NCBI RefSeq assembly: GCF_037076455.1
Contig: NZ_AP028679.1
Coordinates: forward strand, 1,813,501 to 1,877,500
Length of the DNA: 64,000 nt
Reading direction: 5' to 3'
Origin: Desulfoferula mesophila
GTDB lineage: Bacteria > Desulfobacterota > Desulfarculia > Desulfarculales > Desulfarculaceae
The position numbers and the translations under genes were made by a program. Positions 39,915 through 49,320 of this stretch are shown in pieces; the stretch's first letter is position 1, and each line of letters starts with the position of its first letter. The notes under the pieces were generated by a model, which was not told where the DNA came from, searched no databases, and worked only from the letters and a program-made list of their open reading frames with translations.

Positions 39915-41141
39915 TTAATCGGCAAAGTATTGCATGGTGGCGTTGGGCAGCACCGCCGCCCGGGTGCCGGGGCCGTGGTTTTCGCGCAGCAGCTCCAGGG
40001 TTTGTTCCCAGGTCTTGCTGAAGGTGATGACCTCTGGGTTGGCGAACCAGTCGCCAAAGCCGCGATCAAAGGAGGGGGCCAGGATGATGAGTCGCAGGTT
40101 GTCCGGCAGTTGACGCACCGGGTGCATGCGCCCCCCGTGGGCCCGTCCGAAGCGGCCCAGCAGGTAGTGCACCACCTGGCCCTCGGGCGAGTCGGCGATG
40201 ACCACGACCGTGCCGCCCTGGGGCTTGAGGCAGCCCCGGGCCAGGGCCACGGCGATGGGCATTTCGTTGGCCTTGACAAAGGCGTTGGAAATGACCACAT
40301 CCACGTTCCTGGGGCGGGGGGCGGTGGCGTACCATTCCCCGGCCAGTTCCACCGCCCGGGCGTGGGAGCGGCCGAGCTCCCCGGCGACCACCGCGGCGGC
40401 CTCGCCCCTTTGGTTCACCAGCACGTTCACCGAGAAACTGAGGCCCGCCAGCTCGGCGGCCTCGTCGATGTCCTGGCGCACCAGGTTGCCCGCGAACTTG
40501 CCCAAACCCACCCGCTCGGGCTTCAGGGCCATGACCCGGGTGTGGTGGTCGGCAATGGTGTCGATGTGGGCCAGGCCGGGCATGAGTATCTTGCCGCCCC
40601 CGGAAAATCCGGCATAGGGATGGGCGGTGACGCAGCTGACGGCCACCTTGAGCTCGGCGGCCAGCAGCTCACGGTTGAGGCGCACCTGGGTGCCCAGGCT
40701 GGTGGTTCCTACCGGCTCGCAGTTTTCGTAGCAGTTGTGGTTGAACACCCGGAAGCGCTCCACCACCTCGCGGCCCAGCTTTTTGCGCAGCTCGTGCATG
40801 CTCAGGGCGCCGTGGGTGCCCAGGGCGCACAGGAAAGTCACCGCCTCTTCGGGCACACCAGCGGCGGCCATTTCCGCCAGCAGGAAAGGGGCGAACTGGG
40901 CGACGCGGGTGGGGCGGGTCATGTCGTCGAAGACGATCACCGCCGAGCGCTTGCCCTGGGCCAGCTCCCGCAGGCTAGGCGAGCCCAGCGGAGCGGCTAG
41001 GGCCGCCTCGATCTCGGCCTGGCTCAGGGCCGGGCGCTGGGCTCCGGCCATGGAGCATACCTCCACCCGCCAATCATCGGGCAGGGCGATCTCCAGGGAG
41101 TCGTTTTCGTACCACAGGCGGCGGGGCAGGGAGATACGCAT
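39915..41141 (-). CDS. LarA-like nickel-pincer racemase family protein (DUF2088)
   Basis: 408 residues. The family's substrate loop VIVFDDMTRPTRVAQFAP near 69-86, LCALGTHGALS near 104-114 with a histidine at the LarA His108 position, FNHNCYEN near 133-140 and HPYAGFSGGGKILMPGLAHI near 175-194 with the lysine that carries the nickel-pincer cofactor in LarA. LarA racemises lactate; relatives act on other 2-hydroxy acids. Here it neighbours a GlcDF oxidase and a 2-oxo-acid oxidoreductase, so it probably sets the stereochemistry of the imported hydroxy acid. larB/larC/larE genes for the cofactor are not in the window. Confidence 0.82.
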   Translation of the reverse strand: MRISLPRRLWYENDSLEIALPDDWRVEVCSMAGAQRPALSQAEIEAALAAPLGSPSLRELAQGKRSAVIVFDDMTRPTRVAQFAPFLLAEMAAAGVPEEAVTFLCALGTHGALSMHELRKKLGREVVERFRVFNHNCYENCEPVGTTSLGTQVRLNRELLAAELKVAVSCVTAHPYAGFSGGGKILMPGLAHIDTIADHHTRVMALKPERVGLGKFAGNLVRQDIDEAAELAGLSFSVNVLVNQRGEAAAVVAGELGRSHARAVELAGEWYATAPRPRNVDVVISNAFVKANEMPIAVALARGCLKPQGGTVVVIADSPEGQVVHYLLGRFGRAHGGRMHPVRQLPDNLRLIILAPSFDRGFGDWFANPEVITFSKTWEQTLELLRENHGPGTRAAVLPNATMQYFAD

Positions 41142-41147
41142 GTCCGG

Positions 41148-41768
41148 CTATCCCCGCACCATGGCCAGGCCCAGGTCAAAGGCCTCCAGGTTGGTGGCCA
41201 CCTTGGCCGGGCCCAAAGCCCGCTCCAACTCGTCCTGGAAGCCTTGGCGCGAAACCGGCAGGTCGCCGGTGGCGGACAGGGCCCCGATCATGATGATGTT
41301 AGCGTAGATGCTGGCCCCCAGCTCCATGGCCCGGTCGGTGGCCGGAATGCTCCAGCTCTGGGCGGTGAGCTGGGCCAGCATGTCTCGCAGCTGCTGGCCT
41401 TCGGGGTACTGGCTCTTGCCCGCGATGGCCGCCATGGGCAGGATGGGCCGGTTGTTGACAATGGCCTTGGTCTCGGGATTGCCGTAGGTAACCAAGACCC
41501 GCAGCGCCTCCAAAGGCTCCAGGGCCAACACCATATGGGCCCGGCCCGCCGGTATCTGGGGCGACCAGGAGCCCTGGGCCGACACCCGCAGGTGGCTCAT
41601 CACCGAGCCGCCCCGCTGGGAGGCCCCGAAGGTCTCTCCGATGGTAACCCACAGCCCCTGGCTGGTGAGCACGTTGCCCAGCATGCGCGAGGCCAGCACG
41701 TTGCCCTGGCCGCCCACCCCGGTGATGATGAGGTTGTAGGGGTCCTGCCGCAGTTTTGCTTCCGCCAT
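41148..41768 (-). CDS. iorB: Indolepyruvate:ferredoxin oxidoreductase beta subunit
   Basis: 206-residue gamma-type subunit of the 2-oxoacid oxidoreductase family. The N-terminal loop NLIITGVGGQGNVLASRMLG at 12-31, then GETFGASQRGGSVMSHLRV near 43-61 and AHMVLALEPLEALRV near 77-91 match IorB. It pairs with the alpha subunit encoded three bases upstream. The pair decarboxylates aryl or branched 2-oxo acids to acyl-CoA with ferredoxin reduction. Confidence 0.9.
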   Translation of the reverse strand: MAEAKLRQDPYNLIITGVGGQGNVLASRMLGNVLTSQGLWVTIGETFGASQRGGSVMSHLRVSAQGSWSPQIPAGRAHMVLALEPLEALRVLVTYGNPETKAIVNNRPILPMAAIAGKSQYPEGQQLRDMLAQLTAQSWSIPATDRAMELGASIYANIIMIGALSATGDLPVSRQGFQDELERALGPAKVATNLEAFDLGLAMVRG

Positions 41769-41771
41769 GGC

Positions 41772-43688
41772 TCAGGCCCTTTCGCTCTTGAGGATGGCCC
41801 CTTGGGGGCAGATCGAGGCGCAGACCCCGCATCCGGCGCAGATCACCTCGTCGATGCGCGCCTTGCCGCTCTCTTTTTCCCAGGCCAGGCCGGGGCAGCC
41901 GAAGACCCTGGTGCACAGGCGGTTGCAGCCGCATTGGTCGCCCAGACATTTATCCTGATCCACCCACACGTCGTAGGGCTTGTAGCCCTTGCGCTGGGGG
42001 CTGAGGGCGCAGAGCTGGCGCAGGATGAGCACCTTGGCCGTGGACTGGTCGGCCAACAGCTCCACCGCCGCCCGGCGGGTGGCCTCCAGGTCAAAGGGGT
42101 CGCACACCGTGACCTCGGCCCCCAGGGAGCGGCACACCGCCTCTATGTCCACCGGCGGCACCGGCTGGCCCATGGCGTTGGCCTGGGTGCCGGGGTGGGG
42201 CTGGAAACCGGTCATGGCCGTGCCGCTGTTGTCCAGCACCACCAGGCTCATGGGCGATTTCTGGTGCACCGCGTTGATCAAGGCCGGGATCACCGCGTGG
42301 TAGAAGGTGGAGTCGCCCGACACCGCCATCACCGGTTGGTCCATGCCGAAGCGGCCCAACTGGCCGAAGCCGCTGGCCATGCCCGCGCCGGAGCCCATGG
42401 CGTGCAGGGTCTTGAGCATGCCGTAGCCGGTGGGGCGCATGGCCAGGGAGTAGCAGCCGATGTCTCCGCAGATGAAGCCGTCGCGGGCGTCCAGGGCCAG
42501 GGCCTCCTTGAGGGACCAGAAGGAGGCGCGGTGGGGGCAGCCGGGGCAAAAAGCCAGCTCACGCTCCTGGGTGGCCTGGGGAGCCAACTCACCGGCCAGG
42601 CGGTCATAGGCGGCCGGGCGGGCCTGGTAGGGAACCTCCAGGAGGCCGGCCAGGGCCTTAATGACGATGTCCGGGTTGAGCTCGCCGCTGGCGGGGATGG
42701 TGCCGTCGCGCTTGCCGTGGAAACGCTTGGCCCCTATCTCCCCGGCCATCTCCGCCGCCGCGATCTTGACGTTCTCTTCCAGGAAGGGGATCACCTCCTC
42801 CACGATGAGGACGCGCTCGCAGCGCTCTAAATTGCGTTGCAGAAGCTTGGGCGGCAGAGGCCAGGTGGTGCCCAGCTTGAGCACCCCCACCCGCTCCGCG
42901 AGCCCCAGCAGGGCCAGGGCCTCCTTGACGTAGAGGTTGCAGATGCTGGAGGTGATGACCAGCAGTTCCGGCGCTTCCGGCCCGGCGTAGGTGTTGAAAG
43001 GCGATGTCTCGAAAAGCTCCACCGCCTTCTTGAGCTTCTCCTGTTGCCGGCGGTGCTTTAGGCCCACCGGAGAGGAGGATACCGGGCCGTGTCCTTGGTC
43101 CAGCAGGGTGCCGTGGTGGTCGAAGCGGGCCCTGCCCTGGGGCGCGGGTATCGTTCCGGGCACCACCCCGCCGCTGGCGTGGGAGAGCCGGGTCACGCTA
43201 CGCAGCATCACCAGGTTGCCGATGGCCTCGGAAAGTTCGAAGGCCCACTTGGTCATGTCCTTGGCTTCCTGGAAATCACCGGGCTCCAGCTGGGGCAGCT
43301 CCAGCATGCGGGCGAAATGGCGCGACTCGCCCTCGTTCACGCTGGAAAGGGCGCCGGGGTCGTCGCAGTGCACCAGCACCATGCCCGCCCGCACCCCGGA
43401 CCCGGCCAGGTGCAACAGGAAGTCCGAGGCCACGTTGACCCCGTTTTGTTTCATGGCGCACAGCGAGCGCAGCCCGGCCAGGGAGGCGGCGGCGGCCACC
43501 TCCAGGGAGACTTTCTCGTTGATCGACCACTCCACGTACAGGTCGTGTTCCGCCGCCGCGTCGGCCAGGTTCTGGATGATCTCCGATGAGGGGGTGCCGG
43601 GATAGCCGGCGGCCACCCGCACCCCGGCCTCCAGGGCCCCCTGGGTGATGGCCTGGTTGCCCATCATGGTTCGGCGTTGTTCAGCCAT
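41772..43688 (-). CDS. iorA: Indolepyruvate:ferredoxin oxidoreductase alpha subunit
   Basis: 638-residue TPP and Fe-S subunit. The pyrimidine-binding domain begins MMGNQAITQGALEAGVRVAA at 8-27 and GYPGTPSSEI; the TPP domain has CPGCPHRASFWSLKEALAL near 385 and GDIGCYSLAMRPTGYGML near 412-429, with MAVSGDSTFYHAVIPALINA near 459-478. The C-terminus holds two 4Fe-4S sites (CLGDQCGCNRLCTRVFGC and CAGCGVCASICPQGA). Length fits IorA. ATG overlaps the FrhB stop (ATGA). Confidence 0.92.
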   Translation of the reverse strand: MAEQRRTMMGNQAITQGALEAGVRVAAGYPGTPSSEIIQNLADAAAEHDLYVEWSINEKVSLEVAAAASLAGLRSLCAMKQNGVNVASDFLLHLAGSGVRAGMVLVHCDDPGALSSVNEGESRHFARMLELPQLEPGDFQEAKDMTKWAFELSEAIGNLVMLRSVTRLSHASGGVVPGTIPAPQGRARFDHHGTLLDQGHGPVSSSPVGLKHRRQQEKLKKAVELFETSPFNTYAGPEAPELLVITSSICNLYVKEALALLGLAERVGVLKLGTTWPLPPKLLQRNLERCERVLIVEEVIPFLEENVKIAAAEMAGEIGAKRFHGKRDGTIPASGELNPDIVIKALAGLLEVPYQARPAAYDRLAGELAPQATQERELAFCPGCPHRASFWSLKEALALDARDGFICGDIGCYSLAMRPTGYGMLKTLHAMGSGAGMASGFGQLGRFGMDQPVMAVSGDSTFYHAVIPALINAVHQKSPMSLVVLDNSGTAMTGFQPHPGTQANAMGQPVPPVDIEAVCRSLGAEVTVCDPFDLEATRRAAVELLADQSTAKVLILRQLCALSPQRKGYKPYDVWVDQDKCLGDQCGCNRLCTRVFGCPGLAWEKESGKARIDEVICAGCGVCASICPQGAILKSERA

Positions 43689-44821
43689 CAGGCCACCTCC
43701 CCGTCAGTTACCGCTTGCCATAGCTGCGGCCCAACTCTGAGAGCCGCCTCGCCTTCCTCGCCGGAGAGGCCCAACAGGCCTTGCTCCCGGGCGGCGCGCA
43801 GACCGCGCAGACGCTTGCCCTGGGCCGCTCCCGTCAGGTGCTCCAGGTTGGCCGCCGGGAATTTATCCAGCTTCAGCCAACCCTCTTCCACCGCCCCCTC
43901 CACCAGGGCCCGCGCCTTTTCGTTGCGCACCACCAGGGTGTTCCAGCCGGGGCGCCCCTCGTACATGCCCGCGGACAGGTCGGCCCACTCCGAGGTCATG
44001 TCCGGGCAGATGGCGCAGGCCGGGGGGATGAGTCCGCGTATGTCGTCCAGCGGTATTTCCAGGGTCTCGCCGTCGGTGCGCACTTGCAGCACCCCGGCGG
44101 GCGGCGGGGGTATGTCCATGGAGCGGATGTGCTCCAGGTCCACCCTCTGGGCCAGGAAGCTGGCCAGGCCTTGCGGGTCCAGGGACCAGTTGCAGAACAG
44201 GCCCAGTACCAATTCCGGCGCTCCGGCGTTGCCCCGGCCGGGCCAGGGCTTGGCCCGGCGCTGGGCCAGGGCGGCGGTCTGGCAGGGAGTGGCCACCACG
44301 GCCAGGGGGCCCGGCCCCTGCTCCTGGGCCCGGTTCAGGGCGGCCAGGGTGGGCGCGGCGGTGAACTTGCTGCCCGCGCAGGCCGTGACCTCCTCGGGGG
44401 TGCGGGCCAGGGTGGGCGCGGGGTCCAGGCCTTGGCCGCCGGTGAGCACCGCGCCCTGCACCAGGCCTTGCTCCAGGGCCGCGCAGACCAGAGCGGACAC
44501 CACCCCGCCCGCCTGAAAGCCTTCGCCGCTCAGACGGCTACCGGCCTGGGCCGCCACCACGGACAGGTAAGGCCCCAGGCCCTGGGCGGTATAGGGGGCC
44601 TCCCACAGGCTCTGGGCCATGGCCTCCAAATCCAACTCGGTCTTGGGGCACCAGGCGTGGCAACGGCCCTCGGGCAGGTCGCAGTCGTGCAGCATCACCG
44701 TCTTGCCGCCTTGGTGGCGGAAGTAGGGACACAGCTCCACGCAGGAGCCGCAGCCTATGCACAGCCCCGCTTGTTGCACCTGGGTCAGTAATTCTCGCGG
44801 TCCTCGGTTGATCATCGCCAT
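43688..44821 (-). CDS. FrhB-like protein (F420 hydrogenase/dehydrogenase beta family)
   Basis: 377-residue flavin/Fe-S protein. The N-terminal ferredoxin motif CIGCGSCVELCPYF near 17-30 is followed by further cysteines CDLPEGRCHAWCP near 47-59, then the FrhB N and C domains: GGVVSALVCAALEQGLVQGA near 104-123 and ACAICPDMTSEWADLSAGM near 271-289 with a closing Cys motif. Relatives oxidise or reduce F420, ferredoxin or NAD(P). F420 genes are not seen, so a ferredoxin-linked role beside IorAB is more likely. It sits between the GlcF-like gene and iorA. Confidence 0.83.
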   Translation of the reverse strand: MAMINRGPRELLTQVQQAGLCIGCGSCVELCPYFRHQGGKTVMLHDCDLPEGRCHAWCPKTELDLEAMAQSLWEAPYTAQGLGPYLSVVAAQAGSRLSGEGFQAGGVVSALVCAALEQGLVQGAVLTGGQGLDPAPTLARTPEEVTACAGSKFTAAPTLAALNRAQEQGPGPLAVVATPCQTAALAQRRAKPWPGRGNAGAPELVLGLFCNWSLDPQGLASFLAQRVDLEHIRSMDIPPPPAGVLQVRTDGETLEIPLDDIRGLIPPACAICPDMTSEWADLSAGMYEGRPGWNTLVVRNEKARALVEGAVEEGWLKLDKFPAANLEHLTGAAQGKRLRGLRAAREQGLLGLSGEEGEAALRVGPQLWQAVTDGEVA

Positions 44822-44840
44822 AGACCTCGCTTGGAATCAG

Positions 44841-46037
44841 CTATTCGTAAGCCTCGGCCAAAACGGCCAGGGGGTGCTTCACCTTGCCCGGCCCCAGGGC
44901 CAGGCCCAGGTAGTGACGGCAGGCGGGGCAGGGGGTAACCACCACCTCGGCTCCGCTGGCCGCTATCTGCTCCAGCTTGCCCCGGCGCACGCCTTGGGAC
45001 AAGTCCGGGTTGCGTAAAAAGAAGTCACCCCCCGCGCCGCAACAAGAGGCCGGATGGTCCAGGGGACGGTAGTCGGAGCCGGGCGTTTGTTCCAGCAGGG
45101 CAGCGCCCTCCTGTACCTGCGCGCTGAAAGACGCGGCGTGGCAGGGCTGGTGCAAGGTGTAGGAAGGGGCGCGGCCCCGGGGCGCTTGGATCAGGCCCAG
45201 CCCGGCCAAGAAGGCCGTGGCCTCCACCACCTTGGGGGCCAGGGTCTGGGCCGCCCGGGCCTCGGCGCTTTCCGGCGCGAACAGGCGGGGCATCTTGTGC
45301 CCCAGCATGAGCACGCAAGAGGTGCACTCGGTCACCACCGCGTCCACCTCCAGTTCGGCCAGGGCGCGCAGGTTGCGCCCGGCCATATCGCGCGCCAGGT
45401 CCAGCTCCCCCTGGGCCAGGGCGGGCAGGCCGCAGCAGGCCAGGCCTTGGGGCAGCACCACCTCCACTCCGTTGGCCAACAGAACCTTGCGCACCGCTTG
45501 GGCGGTGTCCAAGTGTAAGCTGTTGGCCGCGCAGCCCACGAACCAGGCCACCCGAGCCCGCACCGGAACCTGGGGCTGGAGCACTCCGGGCTGGTCGGCC
45601 AAAAAGGGTCGCGCCGCCGGTTGGGGCAAATCGCCAGGAGCCAGGCCCAGGGTGCGGGCCAGGGGGCCCAGCTTGCCCACCGCGCCGGGGTGTCCCCGCT
45701 GCTCCATGAGCTTGCGGTGCAGGCCGCGCTTGAGCGAGGCGGCCGGGCCGCTCGGTTTGAGCAAAGCGCGGGCCGCAGTGAAGATGTCGTCCAGGGGCAG
45801 GCCACCGGGACAGGTGTGGGCGCAGGTGCCGCAGAGCAGGCAATTGTCCATGATCTCTTTGGTGCGTTTGCCCACCGGCAAGCTCTGGTCCAAAAGCGTC
45901 GCTTGAATGAGCAGGGTCCGCCCCCTGGCGGTGTAGGATTCCAGCAACTCCTGGCTGAACACCGGACAGGAAGCCTGGCAATAGCCGCACTGGGAGCAGC
46001 GCTGCAAAATTTCCCGGTATTGCTCCAACTCCTGCAT
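44841..46037 (-). CDS. GlcF/HdrD-like Fe-S oxidoreductase subunit
   Basis: 398 residues. Two 4Fe-4S motifs lie at the N-terminus (CSQCGYCQASCPVF near 15-28, CLLCGTCAHTCPGG near 66-79), followed by two CCG domains: FVGCAANSLHLDTAQA and GLACCGLPALAQGE near 165-210, then HQPCHAASF and HPASCCGAGGDFFLRN near 294-352. This is the arrangement of glycolate oxidase GlcF and of heterodisulfide-reductase-type electron carriers. It shares one base with the FAD subunit gene and carries electrons from it. Confidence 0.9.
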   Translation of the reverse strand: MQELEQYREILQRCSQCGYCQASCPVFSQELLESYTARGRTLLIQATLLDQSLPVGKRTKEIMDNCLLCGTCAHTCPGGLPLDDIFTAARALLKPSGPAASLKRGLHRKLMEQRGHPGAVGKLGPLARTLGLAPGDLPQPAARPFLADQPGVLQPQVPVRARVAWFVGCAANSLHLDTAQAVRKVLLANGVEVVLPQGLACCGLPALAQGELDLARDMAGRNLRALAELEVDAVVTECTSCVLMLGHKMPRLFAPESAEARAAQTLAPKVVEATAFLAGLGLIQAPRGRAPSYTLHQPCHAASFSAQVQEGAALLEQTPGSDYRPLDHPASCCGAGGDFFLRNPDLSQGVRRGKLEQIAASGAEVVVTPCPACRHYLGLALGPGKVKHPLAVLAEAYE

Positions 46038-47428
46038 CAGCTTGCCGTCTCCGAGGGCCAGATCTTGCCGGGATTCATGATGCCCGTTGGGTCAAAGGCC
46101 CGCTTTATCCGCCGCATCAACTCCACTTGCTCCCGCCCCAGTTCCAGCTCCAAGAACTCGGCCTTGTGCAGGCCCACCCCGTGCTCTCCGCTGATCACCC
46201 CGCCCAGGGCCAACCCGGCCTGGATCACCCGGCGCATGGCCTGGTCGGCCCGTTGCTGCAACTCGTCGTTCACCTCGTCCATACGGATGGTGGGATGCAT
46301 GTTGCCGTCACCGGCGTGGCCGGTGAGGCCCATGGAGAGGCCCATCTCCTGGGCGATGGCCATCACCCGCTCCACGAAATCCGGTATGCGGTCACGGGGC
46401 ACGGTGACGTCTTCGGTGACCAGCCTCTTGAAACGGCTGACAACGAGAGGATAGAGCTGCGAACGCACCTTCCAGTACAGCGCCGCCTCCTGGGGATCGG
46501 GCACCACCCGCACCTCCAGGGCGCCCAGGTCCTGGCAGGCCGCGGCCATGTCTTGGGCCTGGCGCTGGGCCTCCTGGGCGGTGCCGTCGAACTCCATGAG
46601 CAGGCAAGCCTCTCCCTCCTCGGGCAGAGGCGGTTTCACCACGCGGTTGAAAACGGCAAAGGAGGCGGTGGTCAACAGCTCCAGCATGGAAGGCACCACC
46701 CCGCCGGCGATGGCCTCGGATACCATGCGTGCCGCCGCCTCCATGTTGGCGCACACCGCCAGGGCGGTGCAGGTGGCCGGAGGCTTGGGCAGCAGGCGCA
46801 AGGTGGCCTGGGTTATCAGGGCCAAGGTGCCCTCGGAGCCGGTGAGCAGATGGGTGAGGTCATAGCCGGCCGAGTGCTTCACGCAGGAACTGCCCGTGTG
46901 GATGATTTCGCCGTCCGGCAGCACCGCCTCCAGTCCCAGGACGTAGCTGCCGGTGGTGCCGTACTTGACGGCCCGAGGCCCGCCCGCCCGGGTGGCCACG
47001 TTGCCGCCCAGGGTGCATACGCTCTTGCTCTGGGGGTCCGGGGGATAAAAGAAACCCTGCGCCTCCACCGCCCGCTGGAAGGCGGCCAGCACCACTCCGG
47101 CTTGCACCTTGGCGGTGAGGTTGCCACGGTTGATCTCCTGGATGGCGTTCAGCCGCTTGGTATCCAGGACGATGCCGCCCTTGACCGGGGTGCAGCCACC
47201 GCTCAGGCCGCTGCCCGCGCCCCTGGGAGTCAGGGGAATGTCGTGGTGGGAAGCATAGGCCAGCACCGCGGCGGCCTGGGCGGCGTCGCCCGGCAACGCC
47301 ACCGCCATTGGGTCGCCCTGAGCGTAATAAGCAAGGGCGTCGTGGCGGTAGGCCAGCAGATCTTCGGGGTCCATGCTGTAGCCCCGCGGGCCCAGCATGC
47401 GGGCCAGGTCTTTGGCCATGCCCTTCAT
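46037..47428 (-). CDS. FAD-binding 2-hydroxyacid dehydrogenase subunit (GlcD-like)
   Basis: 463 residues. The FAD domain shows PLTPRGAGSGLSGGCTPVKG near 70-89, KSVCTLGGNVATRAGGPRAV near 135-154 and GYDLTHLLTGSEGTLALIT near 190-208; the C-terminal cap has MGLTGHAGDGNMHPTIRM near 365-382 and VISGEHGVGLHKAEFL near 413-428. It oxidises D-lactate, glycolate or a related 2-hydroxy acid and passes electrons to the GlcF-like protein. Together with TRAP uptake and a LarA homolog, a 2-hydroxy acid other than or including lactate is expected. Confidence 0.92.
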   Translation of the reverse strand: MKGMAKDLARMLGPRGYSMDPEDLLAYRHDALAYYAQGDPMAVALPGDAAQAAAVLAYASHHDIPLTPRGAGSGLSGGCTPVKGGIVLDTKRLNAIQEINRGNLTAKVQAGVVLAAFQRAVEAQGFFYPPDPQSKSVCTLGGNVATRAGGPRAVKYGTTGSYVLGLEAVLPDGEIIHTGSSCVKHSAGYDLTHLLTGSEGTLALITQATLRLLPKPPATCTALAVCANMEAAARMVSEAIAGGVVPSMLELLTTASFAVFNRVVKPPLPEEGEACLLMEFDGTAQEAQRQAQDMAAACQDLGALEVRVVPDPQEAALYWKVRSQLYPLVVSRFKRLVTEDVTVPRDRIPDFVERVMAIAQEMGLSMGLTGHAGDGNMHPTIRMDEVNDELQQRADQAMRRVIQAGLALGGVISGEHGVGLHKAEFLELELGREQVELMRRIKRAFDPTGIMNPGKIWPSETAS

Positions 47429-47435
47429 GGGCGCC

Positions 47436-48746
47436 TCACTTGGTGACCATGATCGAGGGCAGCCAAGTGGCTATCTCCGGCCAGATCATGACCATGGCCA
47501 GGCAGATGGCCTGCAAGAGCACGAAGGGGCCCACCGACCGGTAAATGTCGGCCATGCTGATCTGCGGCGGCACCACGCTCTTGAGGATGAACAGGTTGAA
47601 GCCGAAGGGCGGCGTGATGTAGGCCATCTCCATGTTGATGATGAACAAGATTCCGAACCACAGGGGATCGAAACCCAGTTGATTGATGATGGGCACGAAG
47701 ATGGGGGTGGTCAGCAGGATGATGCCCGCCGGGTCCAGGAACATGCCCAGCACGAAGAAAATGAGCTGGATGGCGATGAGGATGATCCAGCGGTTTATCT
47801 CCATAGCCATGATGGCCTCTTGTAGCATGTCCTGAATGCCGGCGTAGGCCAAAAAGGTGGTAAAGCTCACCGCGCCGATGATGATCCAGAACACCATTAC
47901 CGTTAGGCGCAGAGTGTCTTTGAGGGCCTGCCACATGCGGGCCCAGGTGAGCTGGCGATGGATCAGCGCGGTGAGCACCGCGCCGCCGGCGCCCACTCCC
48001 GCCGCCTCGGTCGGCGTGGCCACGCCGGTGTAGATGACCCCCAGCACCAGCACCACCAGGCCGATGGGGAAAACCACGCCCTTTAGGGAGCGGAACTTAT
48101 CGCGCCAGTTGTATTTTTCGGTGATGGCCGGGCCCAGGTTCTTCTGGAAAAAGCAGCGCACCCCGATGTAGACCACGAAGATGATGGCCAGCAAGATGCC
48201 GGGCAACATGCCTCCGGCAAAGAGGCGGCCGATGCTCACCTCGGCCATGTTGCCGTAGAGGATCATCAGGATGGAGGGCGGGATCAAAATACCCAAGGCG
48301 CCGCCCGCGTTGATGCAACCCACGGCCATCACCTTGTTGTAGTTGCGCTGCAACATGGAGGGCAGGGCGATGAGGCCCATGGAGATGGTGGCCACGCTGG
48401 AGATGCCGGCCATGGCCGCGAAGATGGCGCAGATCACCACCGTGCCCATGGCCAGGCCGCCCCTGAGGCCGCCCATCCAGCGATAGACCACCTCGTAGAG
48501 CTTATCGGCCAGGCCGGAGAACTTGAGGATGTTGGCCATGAAAATGAACAGCGGAACCGCCAGCAGCAGATAACTGGTGCCCTCGGCGTAGGCGGTGTTG
48601 AAAAGCACCAGCAGGCCCTGGGGCCCCCAGGTGAAGTAGATGCCTACCGCCGCGATGGCCAGCATGGCAAAGGCGATGGGAATGCCGATGGCCAGCAAAA
48701 CCACCAGGGCAGAAAAGACGATGAGCGTGAGGAGCCAGGTTTCCAT
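47436..48746 (-). CDS. TRAP transporter large permease (DctM-like)
   Basis: 436-residue membrane subunit with about 12 segments. Conserved blocks: VPLFIFMANILKFSGLADKL near 63-82, GISSVATISMGLIALPSML near 114-132, GGALGILIPPSILMILYGNM near 147-166 and LDPAGIILLTTPIFVPIINQ near 357-376. It forms the ion-coupled channel of the transporter. It is seven bases from the FAD subunit gene and ten from the small permease gene. Confidence 0.93.
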   Translation of the reverse strand: METWLLTLIVFSALVVLLAIGIPIAFAMLAIAAVGIYFTWGPQGLLVLFNTAYAEGTSYLLLAVPLFIFMANILKFSGLADKLYEVVYRWMGGLRGGLAMGTVVICAIFAAMAGISSVATISMGLIALPSMLQRNYNKVMAVGCINAGGALGILIPPSILMILYGNMAEVSIGRLFAGGMLPGILLAIIFVVYIGVRCFFQKNLGPAITEKYNWRDKFRSLKGVVFPIGLVVLVLGVIYTGVATPTEAAGVGAGGAVLTALIHRQLTWARMWQALKDTLRLTVMVFWIIIGAVSFTTFLAYAGIQDMLQEAIMAMEINRWIILIAIQLIFFVLGMFLDPAGIILLTTPIFVPIINQLGFDPLWFGILFIINMEMAYITPPFGFNLFILKSVVPPQISMADIYRSVGPFVLLQAICLAMVMIWPEIATWLPSIMVTK

Positions 48747-48756
48747 GAATGACCTC

Positions 48757-49266
48757 TTAGCCCTGGTGTGGTTCGCGTCCGGTGATTAGAAAATCGAGGT
48801 TCTCGACGGCGTTGGACAGGCCCTGCAGCAGCAGGAAGATGGCCCCCAGGGGCACGGTGGCCTTGGCCGGGCCCAAGGGCAGGGCCGCCGCCGAGCTGGA
48901 GGTGTCGCCCACCACGAAGGCCTCGATGGCCACCTTGGAGCCCAGCCAGATGATGGGCGAGGTGGCCAGAATCAACAGAAGCCCCACCAAGATCTCCACC
49001 TTGGCCCGGGTGCGATCGCTCATGTGGGAATAGAGGATGTCCACCCTGGTGTGCCCATAGTGGCTGAGGGTGTAGCCGCTACCGAACATCACCAAGGCGC
49101 AAAGCAGGTATTCGCACACCTCCTGGGCCCAGGAGGTGGGGGCGTGGAAGAAGTAGCGGACGATGACCTCATAAAGCACGATGGCGGCCACCACCCCGAT
49201 GAGTGGGGCCGCTATAAAGCCCATTACCTGGTTCAGGGAACGGATGACCCGAGCGAAGCCTTGCAT
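48757..49266 (-). CDS. TRAP transporter small permease (DctQ-like)
   Basis: 169 residues with four membrane segments, the first FIAAPLIGVVAAIVLYEVIV near 17-36, then the family motif FFHAPTSWAQEVCEYLL near 39-55. It stabilises the large permease. A gap of 125 bases with two GC-rich hairpins separates it from the binding-protein gene, which is usual where the binding protein is made in excess. Confidence 0.9.
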   Translation of the reverse strand: MQGFARVIRSLNQVMGFIAAPLIGVVAAIVLYEVIVRYFFHAPTSWAQEVCEYLLCALVMFGSGYTLSHYGHTRVDILYSHMSDRTRAKVEILVGLLLILATSPIIWLGSKVAIEAFVVGDTSSSAAALPLGPAKATVPLGAIFLLLQGLSNAVENLDFLITGREPHQG

Positions 49267-49320
49267 ATGCTCTCTCCAGAGGCGCGGGGTGCCGGTGGCC
49301 TGGGGCGTGGGTTGGGCGGC

